Shown here piece after piece: positions 18,321 to 27,376 of a stretch of 64,000 bases of DNA. This DNA comes from Lachnospiraceae bacterium AF51-6-b8A. GTDB taxonomy: Bacteria; Bacillota; Clostridia; Lachnospirales; Lachnospiraceae. Within the stretch, counting starts at the first letter, position 1. Every line of letters starts with the position of its first letter. The notes under the pieces are model-generated. The model had not been told where the DNA came from. It was given only the letters and a program-made list of their open reading frames with translations, and ran no database searches. The stretch is from assembly GCA_027682585.1 (NCBI GenBank), contig JAQCZH010000001.1, positions 558,001-622,000 of the forward strand. The letters are read 5' to 3'. The position numbers and the translations under genes were made by a program.

Positions 18321-19220
18321 TTACTGCAGTTCCTTTTTCAGCGCAAGGAATTGAACAAGGGCTGGATTCTGCAGGTGATTCTTTTTATAGGCGAAGCCGA
18401 TCTCTCTGGGAGGGATGGCCTTGCCCTTGGGAAGGGGGATCTCAACAAGAGTTTTATTTGCCAGATCCTCCTTTATGAAATTTTTGATGACAGCGGCGGC
18501 ACCGATGCCCAGTCTGGCGAAAGAGATCAGCAGGTCCATGTCTGAGATATCCAGGGTCTCTCGGATCCGAATGTGATTGCGGTGGAGAAAATCATCAATA
18601 TAAAGACGGGTCATATTTTCTGCGTTTAGCATCATGAGAGTAGCATGGGAGAGAATTTGATCCTCTTTCCCTCTGCCCTGCCCCAGGCGCTTTAGGTAGT
18701 CCGGGGATGCCACGAAACAGTCCTGGATGGTGGTCTCCGGCTCGAAGGTGACGTCGTCCATGCGCTCAGGCTTTCCCACAAGGCCCACATCTACTTTGTG
18801 GGCTTCAATCAACTCCAGGGTTTCTCTGGAGGAAGTGGTTGTAATCGAAAGACTGATATTGGGCTCCCTGCGGGTGAATTCCGTCAGATAGGGAAGAAGC
18901 GTATGCCTGCAGAGGGTGGAGGAGACGCCGATGCGAAGAGAACCCATACCCATGGATACCCGCTGGCGCAGCCGCTCAATTCCGGAATCCAGGGAGGCGA
19001 AGGCCTCCTGTACGGTCTCATAGAGCATCTGTCCTTCCGGGGTCAGAACAACTCCCTTGGAGGAGCGAATAAAGAGCTTAACTTCCAGCTGTTCCTCCAG
19101 CTTCTGTATGGATTTGGAAATGGCGGGCTGGCTGATATAGAGTTGGGATGCCGCTCTTGAAATATTCCCGCAGTCGGCGACTTCATAGAAGATACGATAT
19201 CCGGATAATGATTCGGTCAT
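18321..19220 (-). CDS. LysR family transcriptional regulator, divergent to leuCD
   Basis: LysR-type regulator of 299 residues counted from ATG at 19218-19220, where the protein begins MTESLSGYRIFYEVA. The N-terminal winged helix (SRAASQLYISQPAISKSIQKLEEQLEVKLF) and the substrate-binding domain (SLRIGVSSTLCRHTLLPYL) are complete. GGAGGA on the minus strand (plus 19231-19236) precedes the start; longer starts lack family resemblance. It is transcribed away from leuC with a 197-base shared control region that holds a LysR box (19298-19312). By position it is a candidate regulator of leucine synthesis; effector unknown. Confidence 0.9.
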   Translation of the reverse strand: MTESLSGYRIFYEVADCGNISRAASQLYISQPAISKSIQKLEEQLEVKLFIRSSKGVVLTPEGQMLYETVQEAFASLDSGIERLRQRVSMGMGSLRIGVSSTLCRHTLLPYLTEFTRREPNISLSITTTSSRETLELIEAHKVDVGLVGKPERMDDVTFEPETTIQDCFVASPDYLKRLGQGRGKEDQILSHATLMMLNAENMTRLYIDDFLHRNHIRIRETLDISDMDLLISFARLGIGAAAVIKNFIKEDLANKTLVEIPLPKGKAIPPREIGFAYKKNHLQNPALVQFLALKKELQ

Positions 19221-19278
19221 GACAATGTTTTCCTCCGAACGCAATGAAAGAACCCCTGAATAATCCCTGTCACAGGCT

Positions 19279-19307
19279 ATTGTCACACAGCCTTTCCATA
19301 ACCGCAA
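19279..19307 (-). promoter_or_regulatory. Possible promoter of the LysR gene overlapping its own box
   Basis: On the minus strand TTGCGG (plus 19302-19307), a 17-base spacer and GACAAT (plus 19279-19284) form a moderate promoter. Its -35 lies inside the LysR box at 19298-19312, which would explain autorepression if the box is bound. Inference from position. Confidence 0.4.
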
Positions 19308-19312
19308 GTTAT
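19298..19312. promoter_or_regulatory. LysR-type binding box between the LysR gene and leuC
   Basis: ATAAC-CGCAA-GTTAT is a perfect inverted repeat containing the T-N11-A core of LysR boxes. Its centre (19305) is about 65 bases before the inferred leuC start (about 19370), the standard place for the recognition site. Confidence 0.6.
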
Positions 19313-19333
19313 AAAATACAGTCAAAGCTTCTA

Positions 19334-19363
19334 TTGGGTTTCTCCTTCCCGGGATGCTAACAT
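19334..19363 (+). promoter_or_regulatory. Candidate leuCD promoter
   Basis: TTGGGT (19334-19339), an 18-base spacer and TAACAT (19358-19363) preceded by the extended element TGC. Both boxes are imperfect, which suits a promoter that needs an activator such as the divergent LysR protein. Confidence 0.5.
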
Positions 19364-19417
19364 GGACAGAGCAAGTTCATTACAGAAGGTTTTGCCTGCA
19401 AATAAGGAGATACGCAC

Positions 19418-20680
19418 ATGGGAATGACTATGACGCAGAAGATTCTGGCCGCTCACGCGGGACTGGATCATGTCGAACCGGGACAGCTGATTATGGCCAG
19501 GCTGGATCTGGTGTTGGGCAACGACATCACTTCTCCTGTCGCCATTGATGTGATTCAGAATATGGACAGCAAGGGCGTCTTTGACAAGGATAAGGTCGCC
19601 CTGGTCATGGATCATTTCGCGCCCAATAAGGACATCAAGTCTGCAGAGCACTGCAAATGCGTCCGTGAGTTTGCATGTCAGCATGAAATCAGTCATTTCT
19701 ATGATGTTGGCCAGATGGGGATTGAGCATGCCCTCCTTCCTGAGAAGGGATTGGTTGTAGCCGGCGATGCAGTCATTGGCGCTGATTCCCATACCTGTAC
19801 TTACGGTGCTCTGGGCGCTTTTTCCACCGGCGTCGGCTCCACTGATATGGCGGCCGGCATGGCGACTGGTCAGGCCTGGTTCAAGGTTCCCGAGGCCATC
19901 CGATTCAACCTGGTCGGCAAGCCAGATCCCTATATCTCAGGCAAGGACGTCATCCTTCACATCATCGGTAAGATCGGCGTGGACGGGGCCAGATACCAGT
20001 CTATGGAGTTTACCGGTGAAGGCGTGAAGTATCTGTCCATGGATGACCGCTTCACTATCGCCAACATGGCCATCGAGGGCGGTGCCAAGAACGGCATCTT
20101 CCCGGTCGATGATCTGACCCTGGAATACATCAAAGAACACGCAGACCGTCAGCCTGTTATCTATGAGGCGGATGAGGATGCCGCTTACATCGCCGAATAT
20201 ACCGTTGATCTGTCTTCACTCAAATCTACGGTCTCTTTCCCCCATCTGCCCGAGAATACTCGCACCATTGATCAGGTCGGTGACATTCGAATTGATCAGG
20301 TTGTTATCGGCTCCTGCACCAATGGCCGTCTGTCTGATCTGAAGACAGCGGCAGAGATCTTAGAGGGACACAAGGTTGCAGAACATGTCCGCGCCATCGT
20401 CATCCCCGCCACACAGCAGATCTACTTGGATGCCATGCAGGCGGGGTATTTGAAGACTTTCATTGAGGCCGGGGCTGTCGTCTCCACCCCGACCTGCGGG
20501 CCCTGCCTGGGCGGATACATGGGGATTCTTGCCGCCGGAGAGCGCTGCGTCTCCACGACGAACCGCAACTTTGTCGGCCGCATGGGAGACGTTACATCCG
20601 AGGTGTATCTGGCCAGCCCGGCGGTTGCCGCGGCGAGTGCAGTTACCGGTAAGATATCAGGCCCCGCAGATCTGACCTGA
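19418..20680 (+). CDS. leuC: 3-isopropylmalate dehydratase large subunit
   Basis: Large subunit of isopropylmalate isomerase of leucine synthesis; it holds a [4Fe-4S] cluster. The 420 residues carry the cluster ligands in [12 protein letters not shown] and [13 protein letters not shown] and the aconitase-family motif [25 protein letters not shown]. The length is that of the archaeal/clostridial LeuC type. ATG 19418 has AAGGAG (19404-19409) 8 bases upstream; further in-frame ATG codons lie at 19424 and 19430. It is 14 bases before leuD. leuA and leuB are not in the window. Confidence 0.95.
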   Translation: MGMTMTQKILAAHAGLDHVEPGQLIMARLDLVLGNDITSPVAIDVIQNMDSKGVFDKDKVALVMDHFAPNKDIKSAEHCKCVREFACQHEISHFYDVGQMGIEHALLPEKGLVVAGDAVIGADSHTCTYGALGAFSTGVGSTDMAAGMATGQAWFKVPEAIRFNLVGKPDPYISGKDVILHIIGKIGVDGARYQSMEFTGEGVKYLSMDDRFTIANMAIEGGAKNGIFPVDDLTLEYIKEHADRQPVIYEADEDAAYIAEYTVDLSSLKSTVSFPHLPENTRTIDQVGDIRIDQVVIGSCTNGRLSDLKTAAEILEGHKVAEHVRAIVIPATQQIYLDAMQAGYLKTFIEAGAVVSTPTCGPCLGGYMGILAAGERCVSTTNRNFVGRMGDVTSEVYLASPAVAAASAVTGKISGPADLT

Positions 20681-20694
20681 GATAGGAGAGTAAG

Positions 20695-21204
20695 ATGAAA
20701 ACAGCACATGGTAAGGTATTTAAGTATGGGGATAATGTCGATACCGATGTCATTATCCCGGCAAGGTATTTGAACTCATCTGACCCCGCAGATCTGGCCA
20801 GACACTGCATGGAGGATATCGACAGGGACTTTGTCAGTCAGGTTCATATCGGTGATATTATCGTCGCCGATAAGAACTTCGGCTGCGGTTCCTCCAGAGA
20901 ACACGCCCCCATCGCCATCAAGGCGGCAGGCGTCTCCTGTGTCATCGCGGAGACCTTCGCCCGGATTTTCTATCGGAATGCCATCAACATCGGTCTGCCC
21001 ATTGTGGAGTGCAAAGAGGCGGCCGCCGATATCAAGGCGGGGGATGAGATCAAAGTAGACTTCAATTCCGGTCTTATTACCAATCGAACCAGGAATAAGA
21101 CCTATCGGGGACAGGCCTTTCCGCCTTTCATGCAGAAGATCATTGATGCGGAGGGATTGGTGAACTACATTAATGCAAATTCTGAAAGCCCATCGTGCGG
21201 ATAA
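20695..21204 (+). CDS. leuD: 3-isopropylmalate dehydratase small subunit
   Basis: Small subunit of isopropylmalate isomerase, pairing with LeuC. The 169 residues contain [15 protein letters not shown] and [41 protein letters not shown], the swivel-domain signature. It follows leuC by 14 bases and has no identified terminator of its own; CAGCCAG (21219-21225) can pair with CTGGCTG (21258-21264) but the loop is long and no T-run follows. Confidence 0.95.
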   Translation: MKTAHGKVFKYGDNVDTDVIIPARYLNSSDPADLARHCMEDIDRDFVSQVHIGDIIVADKNFGCGSSREHAPIAIKAAGVSCVIAETFARIFYRNAINIGLPIVECKEAAADIKAGDEIKVDFNSGLITNRTRNKTYRGQAFPPFMQKIIDAEGLVNYINANSESPSCG

Positions 21205-21248
21205 TTGTCTGATTCGTCAGCCAGTCAGCTTGTGAGAGCGTCCGACCG

Positions 21249-21278
21249 TTGACGAGTGCTGGCTGTCACTCGTATAAT
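21249..21278 (+). promoter_or_regulatory. thrC promoter with palindromic operator in the spacer
   Basis: TTGACG (21249-21254), an 18-base spacer and TATAAT (21273-21278). The inverted repeat ACGAGTG-N8-CACTCGT (21252-21273) spans exactly from one box to the other, a typical repressor position. The start near 21285 gives a leader of about 109 bases that includes a small hairpin (ATGCACAT/ATGTGTAT, 21291-21309). Confidence 0.7.
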
Positions 21279-21393
21279 TCATAACAATGGATGCACATCG
21301 GATGTGTATTCTGTTATTTATGACAGTGGAATCCTCGCAAGGCATATATCCTATTGCAGGACTGATATTTTGCGGGCAAAAATGAGGTATAGC

Positions 21394-22881
21394 ATGGATC
21401 TGCATTATGTGAGCACAAGAGACCGTTCAAACCGGGTAACTGCGTCCCAGGCCATTTTGAAGGGGCTGGCTTCCGATGGGGGGCTCTATGTTCCCGAGCA
21501 TCTGCCTGAATTTGAGTTCAAACCGGAAGACCTTGTGGGAAAGACCTATCAGGAGATCGCCTATGAGGTCATGCGTCATTTCCTGACGGACTTTACGGAG
21601 GAAGAACTCAAGACCTGTATCAAGCGGGCTTATGACAGCAAGTTTGATAGCACAGAGATCGCTCCCATGACTTATGCCCAGGGAGCTTACTATCTGGAAC
21701 TCTTCCATGGGAGGACCATTGCTTTTAAGGACATGGCCCTGTCCATCCTGCCCCACCTCATGCTGGCTTCGGCCAGAAAGAACGGGGCCGACAGGGAGAT
21801 TGTTATCTTGACCGCTACATCTGGCGATACTGGCAAGGCTGCTATGGCAGGTTTTGCGGATGTCAAGGGAACCAGGATCATTGTTTTTTATCCCAAGGAT
21901 GGCGTGTCTGCTATTCAGGAGCGGCAGATGCTGACTCAGACGGGGAATAATACCCATGTGGTCGGTATTCATGGCAACTTTGATCAGGCCCAGTCCGGGG
22001 TCAAGCGCATGTTCAATGATCCTGCCTTAAATGCCAGAATCAGGGAGAAGGGCTTCCAGTTCTCTTCAGCCAATTCCATCAATATTGGCCGTCTGGTTCC
22101 TCAGATCGTCTATTATGTCTATGCCTATGTGAAGCTTCTGGAGAATGAGAAGATCGCGGCGGGGGAGAAGATCAATATTGTTGTCCCAACTGGTAACTTC
22201 GGCAATATTCTGGCTGCCTACTACGCTAAGAGGGCGGGAATTCCCATTGCCAGGCTGATCTGTGCCTCCAACGAGAACCGGGTTCTCTATGATTTCTTCT
22301 TGACGGGCATTTATAATAAGAACCGCCCCTTTCAGGTGACGACATCTCCTTCCATGGATATTCTGATTTCCTCTAACTTGGAGAGATTGATCTATGAGAT
22401 TGCGGGAGAATCGGACGTCACTGACGCCAGGCTGATGGAGGCTCTGACAAGAGATGGTCGCTATGAAATCACGGATCAGATGAGACAGAAACTGGGAGAT
22501 TTCTACGGCAATTATGCCGATGAAGGCCAGACAGCACAGGCCATTAAGGATATTTACGAGGCCTGCGGTTATGTCATTGACACCCATACGGCTGTCGCAG
22601 CTTCTGTCTATGGCAAGTACAAGGCGGATACCGCAGATGAGACCAAGACAGTCATTGCCTCTACGGCGTCCCCCTATAAGTTCCTTCATGACGTCATGGC
22701 AGCCATTGATCCAAAGTATGCGAATGCTGCGGATTTTGATCTGATAGAGCCTTTGTCTGAGATTTCAGGCCTGCCCGTTCCCAGGGCGGTCTCCGAGATC
22801 CTGACTGCTCCCATTCGCCATGATACTGTTTGTGATGTTGACCAGATGGACGATGTTGTATGCAAGGCCCTGGGACTTTAG
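21394..22881 (+). CDS. thrC: Threonine synthase
   Basis: PLP enzyme converting O-phosphohomoserine to threonine. The 495 residues from ATG 21394 begin MDLHYVSTRDRSNRVTASQAILKGLASDGGLYVP, the N-terminal module of this long ThrC type. The PLP lysine is K112 in TIAFKDMALS, and the glycine-rich phosphate loop (PTGNFGN) is present. GAGG (21384-21387) precedes the start; the longer ORF start at 21256 has no family support. It stands alone behind its own promoter and is followed by a terminator. Confidence 0.95.
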   Translation: MDLHYVSTRDRSNRVTASQAILKGLASDGGLYVPEHLPEFEFKPEDLVGKTYQEIAYEVMRHFLTDFTEEELKTCIKRAYDSKFDSTEIAPMTYAQGAYYLELFHGRTIAFKDMALSILPHLMLASARKNGADREIVILTATSGDTGKAAMAGFADVKGTRIIVFYPKDGVSAIQERQMLTQTGNNTHVVGIHGNFDQAQSGVKRMFNDPALNARIREKGFQFSSANSINIGRLVPQIVYYVYAYVKLLENEKIAAGEKINIVVPTGNFGNILAAYYAKRAGIPIARLICASNENRVLYDFFLTGIYNKNRPFQVTTSPSMDILISSNLERLIYEIAGESDVTDARLMEALTRDGRYEITDQMRQKLGDFYGNYADEGQTAQAIKDIYEACGYVIDTHTAVAASVYGKYKADTADETKTVIASTASPYKFLHDVMAAIDPKYANAADFDLIEPLSEISGLPVPRAVSEILTAPIRHDTVCDVDQMDDVVCKALGL

Positions 22882-22960
22882 GTGACGTTATTTCCTGGGT
22901 CGCCAGTGGAAAGGTACAGGCGCTGCAGATAAGAGATATATGTGAGTTCTAGGAAAGGAG

Positions 22961-22986
22961 TCCCGCCCCCCTGGGGCGGGATTTTT
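22961..22986 (+). terminator. Intrinsic terminator after thrC
   Basis: A 9-bp stem (TCCCGCCCC, 22961-22969; GGGGCGGGA, 22973-22981) with a 3-base loop is followed by TTTTT (22982-22986). It lies about 80 bases after thrC. Confidence 0.92.
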
Positions 22987-23014
22987 GCTGCAGAATCTTC
23001 TTGTCTGGACAGAC

Positions 23015-23044
23015 GAACCGCCCTCTGCGAACAGGGGACGGTTC
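23015..23044. repeat. REP-like hairpin in the thrC-gpx spacer
   Basis: GAACCG-CCCT pairs with AGGGG-A-CGGTTC around a short loop. The AGGGGACGGTTC half matches a motif I recall from dispersed repeats in many clostridial genomes, some near REP-associated tyrosine transposases. Only one copy was noticed here and no transposase is in the window, so the call is tentative. The rest of the 310-base spacer holds the thrC terminator and the peroxidase promoter. Confidence 0.35.
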
Positions 23045-23118
23045 ATGACAATCAAGGAATGTCTGGTGAAGGGAGATGATGCAGGACCATATAAAGATTG
23101 TGCAAAATAAATTTGCGC

Positions 23119-23147
23119 TTGACATAATTGATTGTGAACAATATAAT
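23119..23147 (+). promoter_or_regulatory. Consensus sigma-A promoter of the peroxidase gene with overlapping palindrome
   Basis: TTGACA (23119-23124), a 17-base spacer and TATAAT (23142-23147) match the consensus at all twelve positions. ATTGT-GA-ACAAT (23131-23142) is a palindrome in the spacer that touches the -10, as expected for a repressor operator on an otherwise very strong promoter (MarR-like sites have this form). The start near 23154 gives a 38-base leader. Confidence 0.85.
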
Positions 23148-23191
23148 CAGAACATCAGAACAGAAGTATCGATGTCAAGAGAGGAGTTCTT

Positions 23192-23746
23192 ATGGCCAGC
23201 ATTTATGACTATGAAATTGAGAGAGCAGATGGAAGCAAGTTGTCTTTGGCTGAGAACAGGGGCAAGGTTATGATTATTGTCAATACAGCCACTGGCTGCG
23301 GTTTTACCCCGCACTATGAGCCGCTGGAGGCTCTCTATGAGAAATACCATGATCAGGGACTAGAAATCATTGATATTCCCTGTAATCAGTTTGCCGGGCA
23401 GGCGCCTGAGTCAGATCAGGAGATTCACGAGTTCTGTCAGCTTAAGTACCACACACAGTTTGAGCAGTTCAAAAAGGCGGAGGTCAATGGAGAAAATCAG
23501 CTGGATCTCTATCGTTATCTGAAGAGCCAGAAGGGCTTTGAGGGTTTTGGAAAGGGGGCTAAGGCTTTGGCTATGAGTGCTCTGCTTTTGAAGATGGACA
23601 GAAATTATAAGAAGAATCCCGAGATCAAGTGGAACTTCACAAAATTCTTGATTGACCGCGATGGTAAGGTCATCGGAAGGTATGAGCCTACCTATGATAT
23701 GAGCAAGTTCGCCGAGGAGGTCGGTAAGCTCTTTGCAAAGGAATAG
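23192..23746 (+). CDS. Glutathione peroxidase family protein (thiol peroxidase)
   Basis: Reduces hydroperoxides. The 184 residues show the catalytic tetrad of the family: peroxidatic Cys36 (TATGCGFTPHY), Gln in CNQFAGQAP and WNFTKFLIDRDG. Cys, not selenocysteine, is at the active site. In bacteria lacking glutathione these proteins generally use thioredoxin, so the substrate name should not be taken literally. It is monocistronic with its own strong promoter; an anaerobe would need it for oxygen stress. Confidence 0.93.
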   Translation: MASIYDYEIERADGSKLSLAENRGKVMIIVNTATGCGFTPHYEPLEALYEKYHDQGLEIIDIPCNQFAGQAPESDQEIHEFCQLKYHTQFEQFKKAEVNGENQLDLYRYLKSQKGFEGFGKGAKALAMSALLLKMDRNYKKNPEIKWNFTKFLIDRDGKVIGRYEPTYDMSKFAEEVGKLFAKE

Positions 23747-24049
23747 ATCGACAGAAGATTCGTCTGGGGTGACAGGAGCAGCCTGGAAATGCATGTGGTA
23801 GAAAGATAGAGGCAGCGGTATGGGTGAAAGGGCTTTCGAGCTTCTTTCGCCTTGTTGTTTTCACAGGCAATTCGTTGTCAGTCAGCGGGAACTTAGGCTA
23901 TAATAAGGCGCAGTGTGGTCTAAAGGGGCAAAAGCGTTTGAAATCAAATCAGAATGTTGTTACTGCAACAGTGATGGCGGCTTTTGTGCAATATAATTTT
24001 AGCCATAAATCAGCGAGACAGCAGAGAAATCTGCTTTAAGGAGGTTATC
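23747..24049. other. Spacer before the suf operon (303 bases)
   Basis: No coding sequence is supported. It contains the suf promoter described below and, near 23825-23855, a weak hairpin (GAAAG ... CTTTC) followed by scattered T residues that could end the peroxidase message. A second TATAAT at 23992-23997 lacks a -35. No cysteine-rich regulator site was recognised. Confidence 0.6.
23875..23904 (+). promoter_or_regulatory. Candidate suf operon promoter
   Basis: TTGTCA (23875-23880), an 18-base spacer and TATAAT (23899-23904). The start near 23911 gives a leader of about 140 bases before sufC. Confidence 0.65.
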
Positions 24050-24802
24050 ATGGCAAACAAGATTCTCGAGGTTCAGGATTTGCATGCCCGCATTGAGGAC
24101 AAGGAGTTGCTTCATGGTCTGAATCTTCAGATCGGCGCCGGTCAGACCCATGTCATCATGGGGCCAAACGGCGCGGGCAAATCGACCTTGGGAGCGACCA
24201 TTATGGGAGATCCCCGCTTCGAAATCACATCCGGTTCCATTCTTTTTGACGGAGAGCAGATTGCCGGAGAATCTGCGGATAAGATCGCCAGAAGAGGGCT
24301 TTTCATCAGCTTTCAGAATCCCATTGAAGTTCCGGGAATCACTCTGTCCAACTTCATTCGCACCGCCATGGAGAACCGCACAGGAAAGCATATCCGTCTC
24401 TGGGACTTTAAGAAGGAACTGACCAAGACGATGGAGATTCTGGAGATGGATTCCTCCTATGCGGATCGAGATCTCAACGTCGGATTCTCAGGCGGCGAGA
24501 AGAAGAAGGCAGAGATTCTTCAGCTTCTGATGTTAAAGCCTTCCCTGGCAATTCTGGACGAGACCGATTCCGGACTGGATGTGGACGCAGTCCGTATCGT
24601 ATCCAGGGGAATTGAGGAGTATAAGAATTCCGTTGGCGGTGCGCTGATGATTATCACACATGCTACCCGTATCTTAGAGGCTCTTAAGGTGGATGCGACA
24701 CATGTTCTGGTCAATGGACAGATTGTCGCTGACGGAGGCGCTTCTATGGTTGATGAGATCAACGCGAATGGCTTTGAGAAGTATCTTCCCAGGGAGGCTT
24801 GA
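24050..24802 (+). CDS. sufC: Fe-S cluster assembly ATPase SufC
   Basis: ABC-type ATPase of the SufBCD scaffold for iron-sulfur cluster assembly in the cytoplasm. The 250 residues contain Walker A GPNGAGKSTLG, the SufC-specific signature GFSGGEKKKAEILQLLML and Walker B LAILDETDSGLDVDAV. ATG 24050 follows AAGGAGG (24038-24044) by 5 bases; a longer ORF start at 23984 is not supported by the family. It is the first of sufC-sufB-sufD-sufS-sufU. SufC lacks membrane partners, as expected. Confidence 0.97.
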   Translation: MANKILEVQDLHARIEDKELLHGLNLQIGAGQTHVIMGPNGAGKSTLGATIMGDPRFEITSGSILFDGEQIAGESADKIARRGLFISFQNPIEVPGITLSNFIRTAMENRTGKHIRLWDFKKELTKTMEILEMDSSYADRDLNVGFSGGEKKKAEILQLLMLKPSLAILDETDSGLDVDAVRIVSRGIEEYKNSVGGALMIITHATRILEALKVDATHVLVNGQIVADGGASMVDEINANGFEKYLPREA

Positions 24803-24803
24803 T

Positions 24804-26216
24804 TTGAGTAAAGAGAAAACTTACGTAGACGACATCGACCGCAGCATGTATGACTTTCGCTACGATGAGAGGGATGCCTATAAGGTCGACGAAGGATTGA
24901 CGCCTGCCATCGTCGAGAAAATTTCCAAGGAGAAGAAGGATCCGGCATGGATGCGCGACTTCCGCCTGTCTTGTCTGGAGACATATGAAAAGACAGCCTT
25001 TCCCCAGTGGGGGCCATCGATTGACGGCCTTGACATGAACAATATTGTCACCTATATCCGTCCTAAGGATAATCATATGGTCAAGGACTGGAAGCAGGTG
25101 CCGGCAGATATTAAGGATACTTTCGAGAAGCTGGGGATTCCCCAGGCGGAGCGGGAGTCTCTGGCCGGCGTGGGCGCTCAGTATGATTCCGAGCTGGTCT
25201 ATCACAATGTCCGCGAGGAGGTCGCCGCCCAGGGCGTGATCTATACTGATCTGGAGTCTGCCCTGCACGGCCCCTATGCCCAGATGATCCGGGATCACTT
25301 TATGAAACTGGTTCCGGCCACCGATCACAAATTCGCGGCTCTGCACGGGGCGGTCTGGTCCGGGGGTTCTTTCGTCTATGTCCCGCCCGGCGTCTCCGTG
25401 GAGATCCCCCTCCAGTCCTATTTCCGCCTAAACGCAGCCGGAGCCGGTCAGTTCGAGCACACCCTGATCATTGTGGATGAGGGGGCTTATCTGCACTTTA
25501 TTGAGGGATGTTCCGCGCCCAAGTACAATGTGGCTAATCTGCATGCCGGCTGTGTCGAACTCTTCGTCGGAAAGAATGCGACCCTGCGCTACTCCACCAT
25601 TGAGAACTGGTCCAAGAATATGTATAATCTCAACACCAAGCGGGCCAGAGTCGAGGAGGGGGGGAAGATTGAGTGGATCTCCGGGTCCTTCGGTTCTCAT
25701 GTCTCTTACCTCTATCCGTCCAGTTTTCTGGTGGGAGAGGGGGCCAGAAGCGAGTTCACTTCAGTTACTTTCGCCGGCAGGGGCCAGAACCTGGACACAG
25801 GCTGCAAGGTAGTGCATAACGCGCCCAACACCTCTTCCTATGTGAATACCCGGTCGATTTCCAAGAGCGGCGGAATCTCTACTTTCCGCTCCTCTGTCAA
25901 TGTGACCCCAAAGGCGAAGGGGGCCAAGGCGTCTGTCTCCTGCGCTTCTCTGATGCTTGATGATATCTCAAGGTCTGATACCATTCCGGCTATGGATATC
26001 CGCACGGCTGACGCAGATATCGGACATGAGGCCAAGATCGGACGTATCTCCGACGAGACGGTCTTCTATCTGATGAGCCGGGGCATGTCTGAGGAGGACG
26101 CCAGAGCCCTGATCGTGTCAGGTTTTGCTGACAATGTAGGCAAGGAACTTCCTCTCGAGTACGCAGTTGAAATGAACAATCTCATCCGCCTCGAGATGAA
26201 GGGGGCTATCGGATAA
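24804..26216 (+). CDS. sufB: Fe-S cluster scaffold protein SufB
   Basis: Scaffold subunit on which clusters form, in complex with SufC and SufD. From TTG 24804 the 470 residues begin with KEKTYVDDIDRSMYDFRYDERDAYKVDEGLT and show the SufB beta-helix core (GGSFVYVPPGVSVEIPLQSYFR, EGCSAPKYNVANLHAGCVEL, GEKKK-less C-terminal EEDARALIVSGFADNVGKELPLEYAVEMNNLI). AGGGAGG (24791-24797) precedes the TTG by 6 bases, and the start lies one base after the sufC stop. A longer in-frame ORF reading into sufC has an out-of-family N-terminus. Length is normal for SufB. Confidence 0.95.
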   Translation: MSKEKTYVDDIDRSMYDFRYDERDAYKVDEGLTPAIVEKISKEKKDPAWMRDFRLSCLETYEKTAFPQWGPSIDGLDMNNIVTYIRPKDNHMVKDWKQVPADIKDTFEKLGIPQAERESLAGVGAQYDSELVYHNVREEVAAQGVIYTDLESALHGPYAQMIRDHFMKLVPATDHKFAALHGAVWSGGSFVYVPPGVSVEIPLQSYFRLNAAGAGQFEHTLIIVDEGAYLHFIEGCSAPKYNVANLHAGCVELFVGKNATLRYSTIENWSKNMYNLNTKRARVEEGGKIEWISGSFGSHVSYLYPSSFLVGEGARSEFTSVTFAGRGQNLDTGCKVVHNAPNTSSYVNTRSISKSGGISTFRSSVNVTPKAKGAKASVSCASLMLDDISRSDTIPAMDIRTADADIGHEAKIGRISDETVFYLMSRGMSEEDARALIVSGFADNVGKELPLEYAVEMNNLIRLEMKGAIG

Positions 26217-26229
26217 GGAGGAATGACAA

Positions 26230-27297
26230 ATGACTGAGAAAATGAACCTGATTGTCAACCGTATTCCTTCCCCCACCTGGAACTGGCTGAAGATGAATGA
26301 GACCAGTGTTAAGGAGGTGGCTGTCTCATCGGATACAGCTTATATACTGCATCTTCCGGAGGAGATGGGTGGATATGTCGCATCGGCCTCCCGTTTACCC
26401 CAGGTTAAGACGGGTCTGGGATATGACCTTGAAAGGGCGTTTGAGATGGAGCGCCTGACGAGCCGTCTGATTACGATCCCCGAAGGGGATCACTTTGATC
26501 AGCCTGCCCGCGTGGATATGGATCTGAGCGAAAGAGACGCTGTGGCCAACCAATTGGAAATTCACGCAGCGCATGATTCCGAGGCGACCGTGATCGTCAA
26601 TCTGCGTGCGCCCAGGGATCAGAAGGGCGATGTAATCGTCCAGATTAAGTATGATATTCAGAAGAATGCCAAGCTGAAACTGGTCACAGTTCAGTCTGCG
26701 GGCCAGGGAATGCGGGTCTTCTTTGACCTGGGCGGCGGGCTGGCTGATTCCGCCCGTTTCGAACTGATCCAGGTGATTCTGGGAGGACAGTCCTGCTATG
26801 GCAATTACTCTGATCTGGCAGGGAAATTCTCGAGTATTCGTACAGATATTGCCTATCTGATCGGAAGAGACGAGTGCTTGGACATGAATTATGTGGCCTA
26901 TCACACCGGCAGGAAGACGGATACAGTTATGAACGTGTCCGGGGTTTTAGAGGGCAATGCCAAAAAGAATTTCCGCGGAACCATCGATTTTCGTCGGGGA
27001 GCCAAGGGCGCGACGGGCAACGAGATGGAAGAAGTCCTTCTTATGAGCGATGATGTTGTCAATCAGACCATTCCCGTCATTCTCTGCCAGGAGGAAGATG
27101 TGGAGGGCAATCACGGAGCTTCCATCGGGAAGCTGGATGAGAGTTTGCTCTTTTACATGCAGTCCAGAGGACTCAGCTTAGATGAGATCTACCAGATGAT
27201 GTCCAGAGCTAAGGTTGAGGCGGTTTCTGCCAGGATTGAAGATCAAAAGACCCGAGAGAACATTCTGGCGATTCTGGATCAGAGAGAGAATTGCTGA
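26230..27297 (+). CDS. sufD: Fe-S cluster assembly protein SufD
   Basis: SufB-like partner of the SufBC2D scaffold. The 355 residues show the family beta-helix (NYSDLAGKFSSIRTDIAYLIG, LDMNYVAYHTGRKTDTVMNVSGVL, RGAKGATGNEMEEVLLMSDDVVNQTIPVILCQEEDVEGNHGASIGKLDESLLFYMQSRGL), including the conserved NHGASIG. It follows sufB by 13 bases and precedes sufS by 79 bases. The N-terminal part is shorter than in enteric SufD, as usual in Firmicutes. Confidence 0.93.
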   Translation: MTEKMNLIVNRIPSPTWNWLKMNETSVKEVAVSSDTAYILHLPEEMGGYVASASRLPQVKTGLGYDLERAFEMERLTSRLITIPEGDHFDQPARVDMDLSERDAVANQLEIHAAHDSEATVIVNLRAPRDQKGDVIVQIKYDIQKNAKLKLVTVQSAGQGMRVFFDLGGGLADSARFELIQVILGGQSCYGNYSDLAGKFSSIRTDIAYLIGRDECLDMNYVAYHTGRKTDTVMNVSGVLEGNAKKNFRGTIDFRRGAKGATGNEMEEVLLMSDDVVNQTIPVILCQEEDVEGNHGASIGKLDESLLFYMQSRGLSLDEIYQMMSRAKVEAVSARIEDQKTRENILAILDQRENC

Positions 27298-27376
27298 AAG
27301 AGGGCAGATCGTATGAAGCATTGACAGACTGCATTTGTTTGTGCCGAAAGCGGCGGTGTAAGGAATGGAGATTTTT

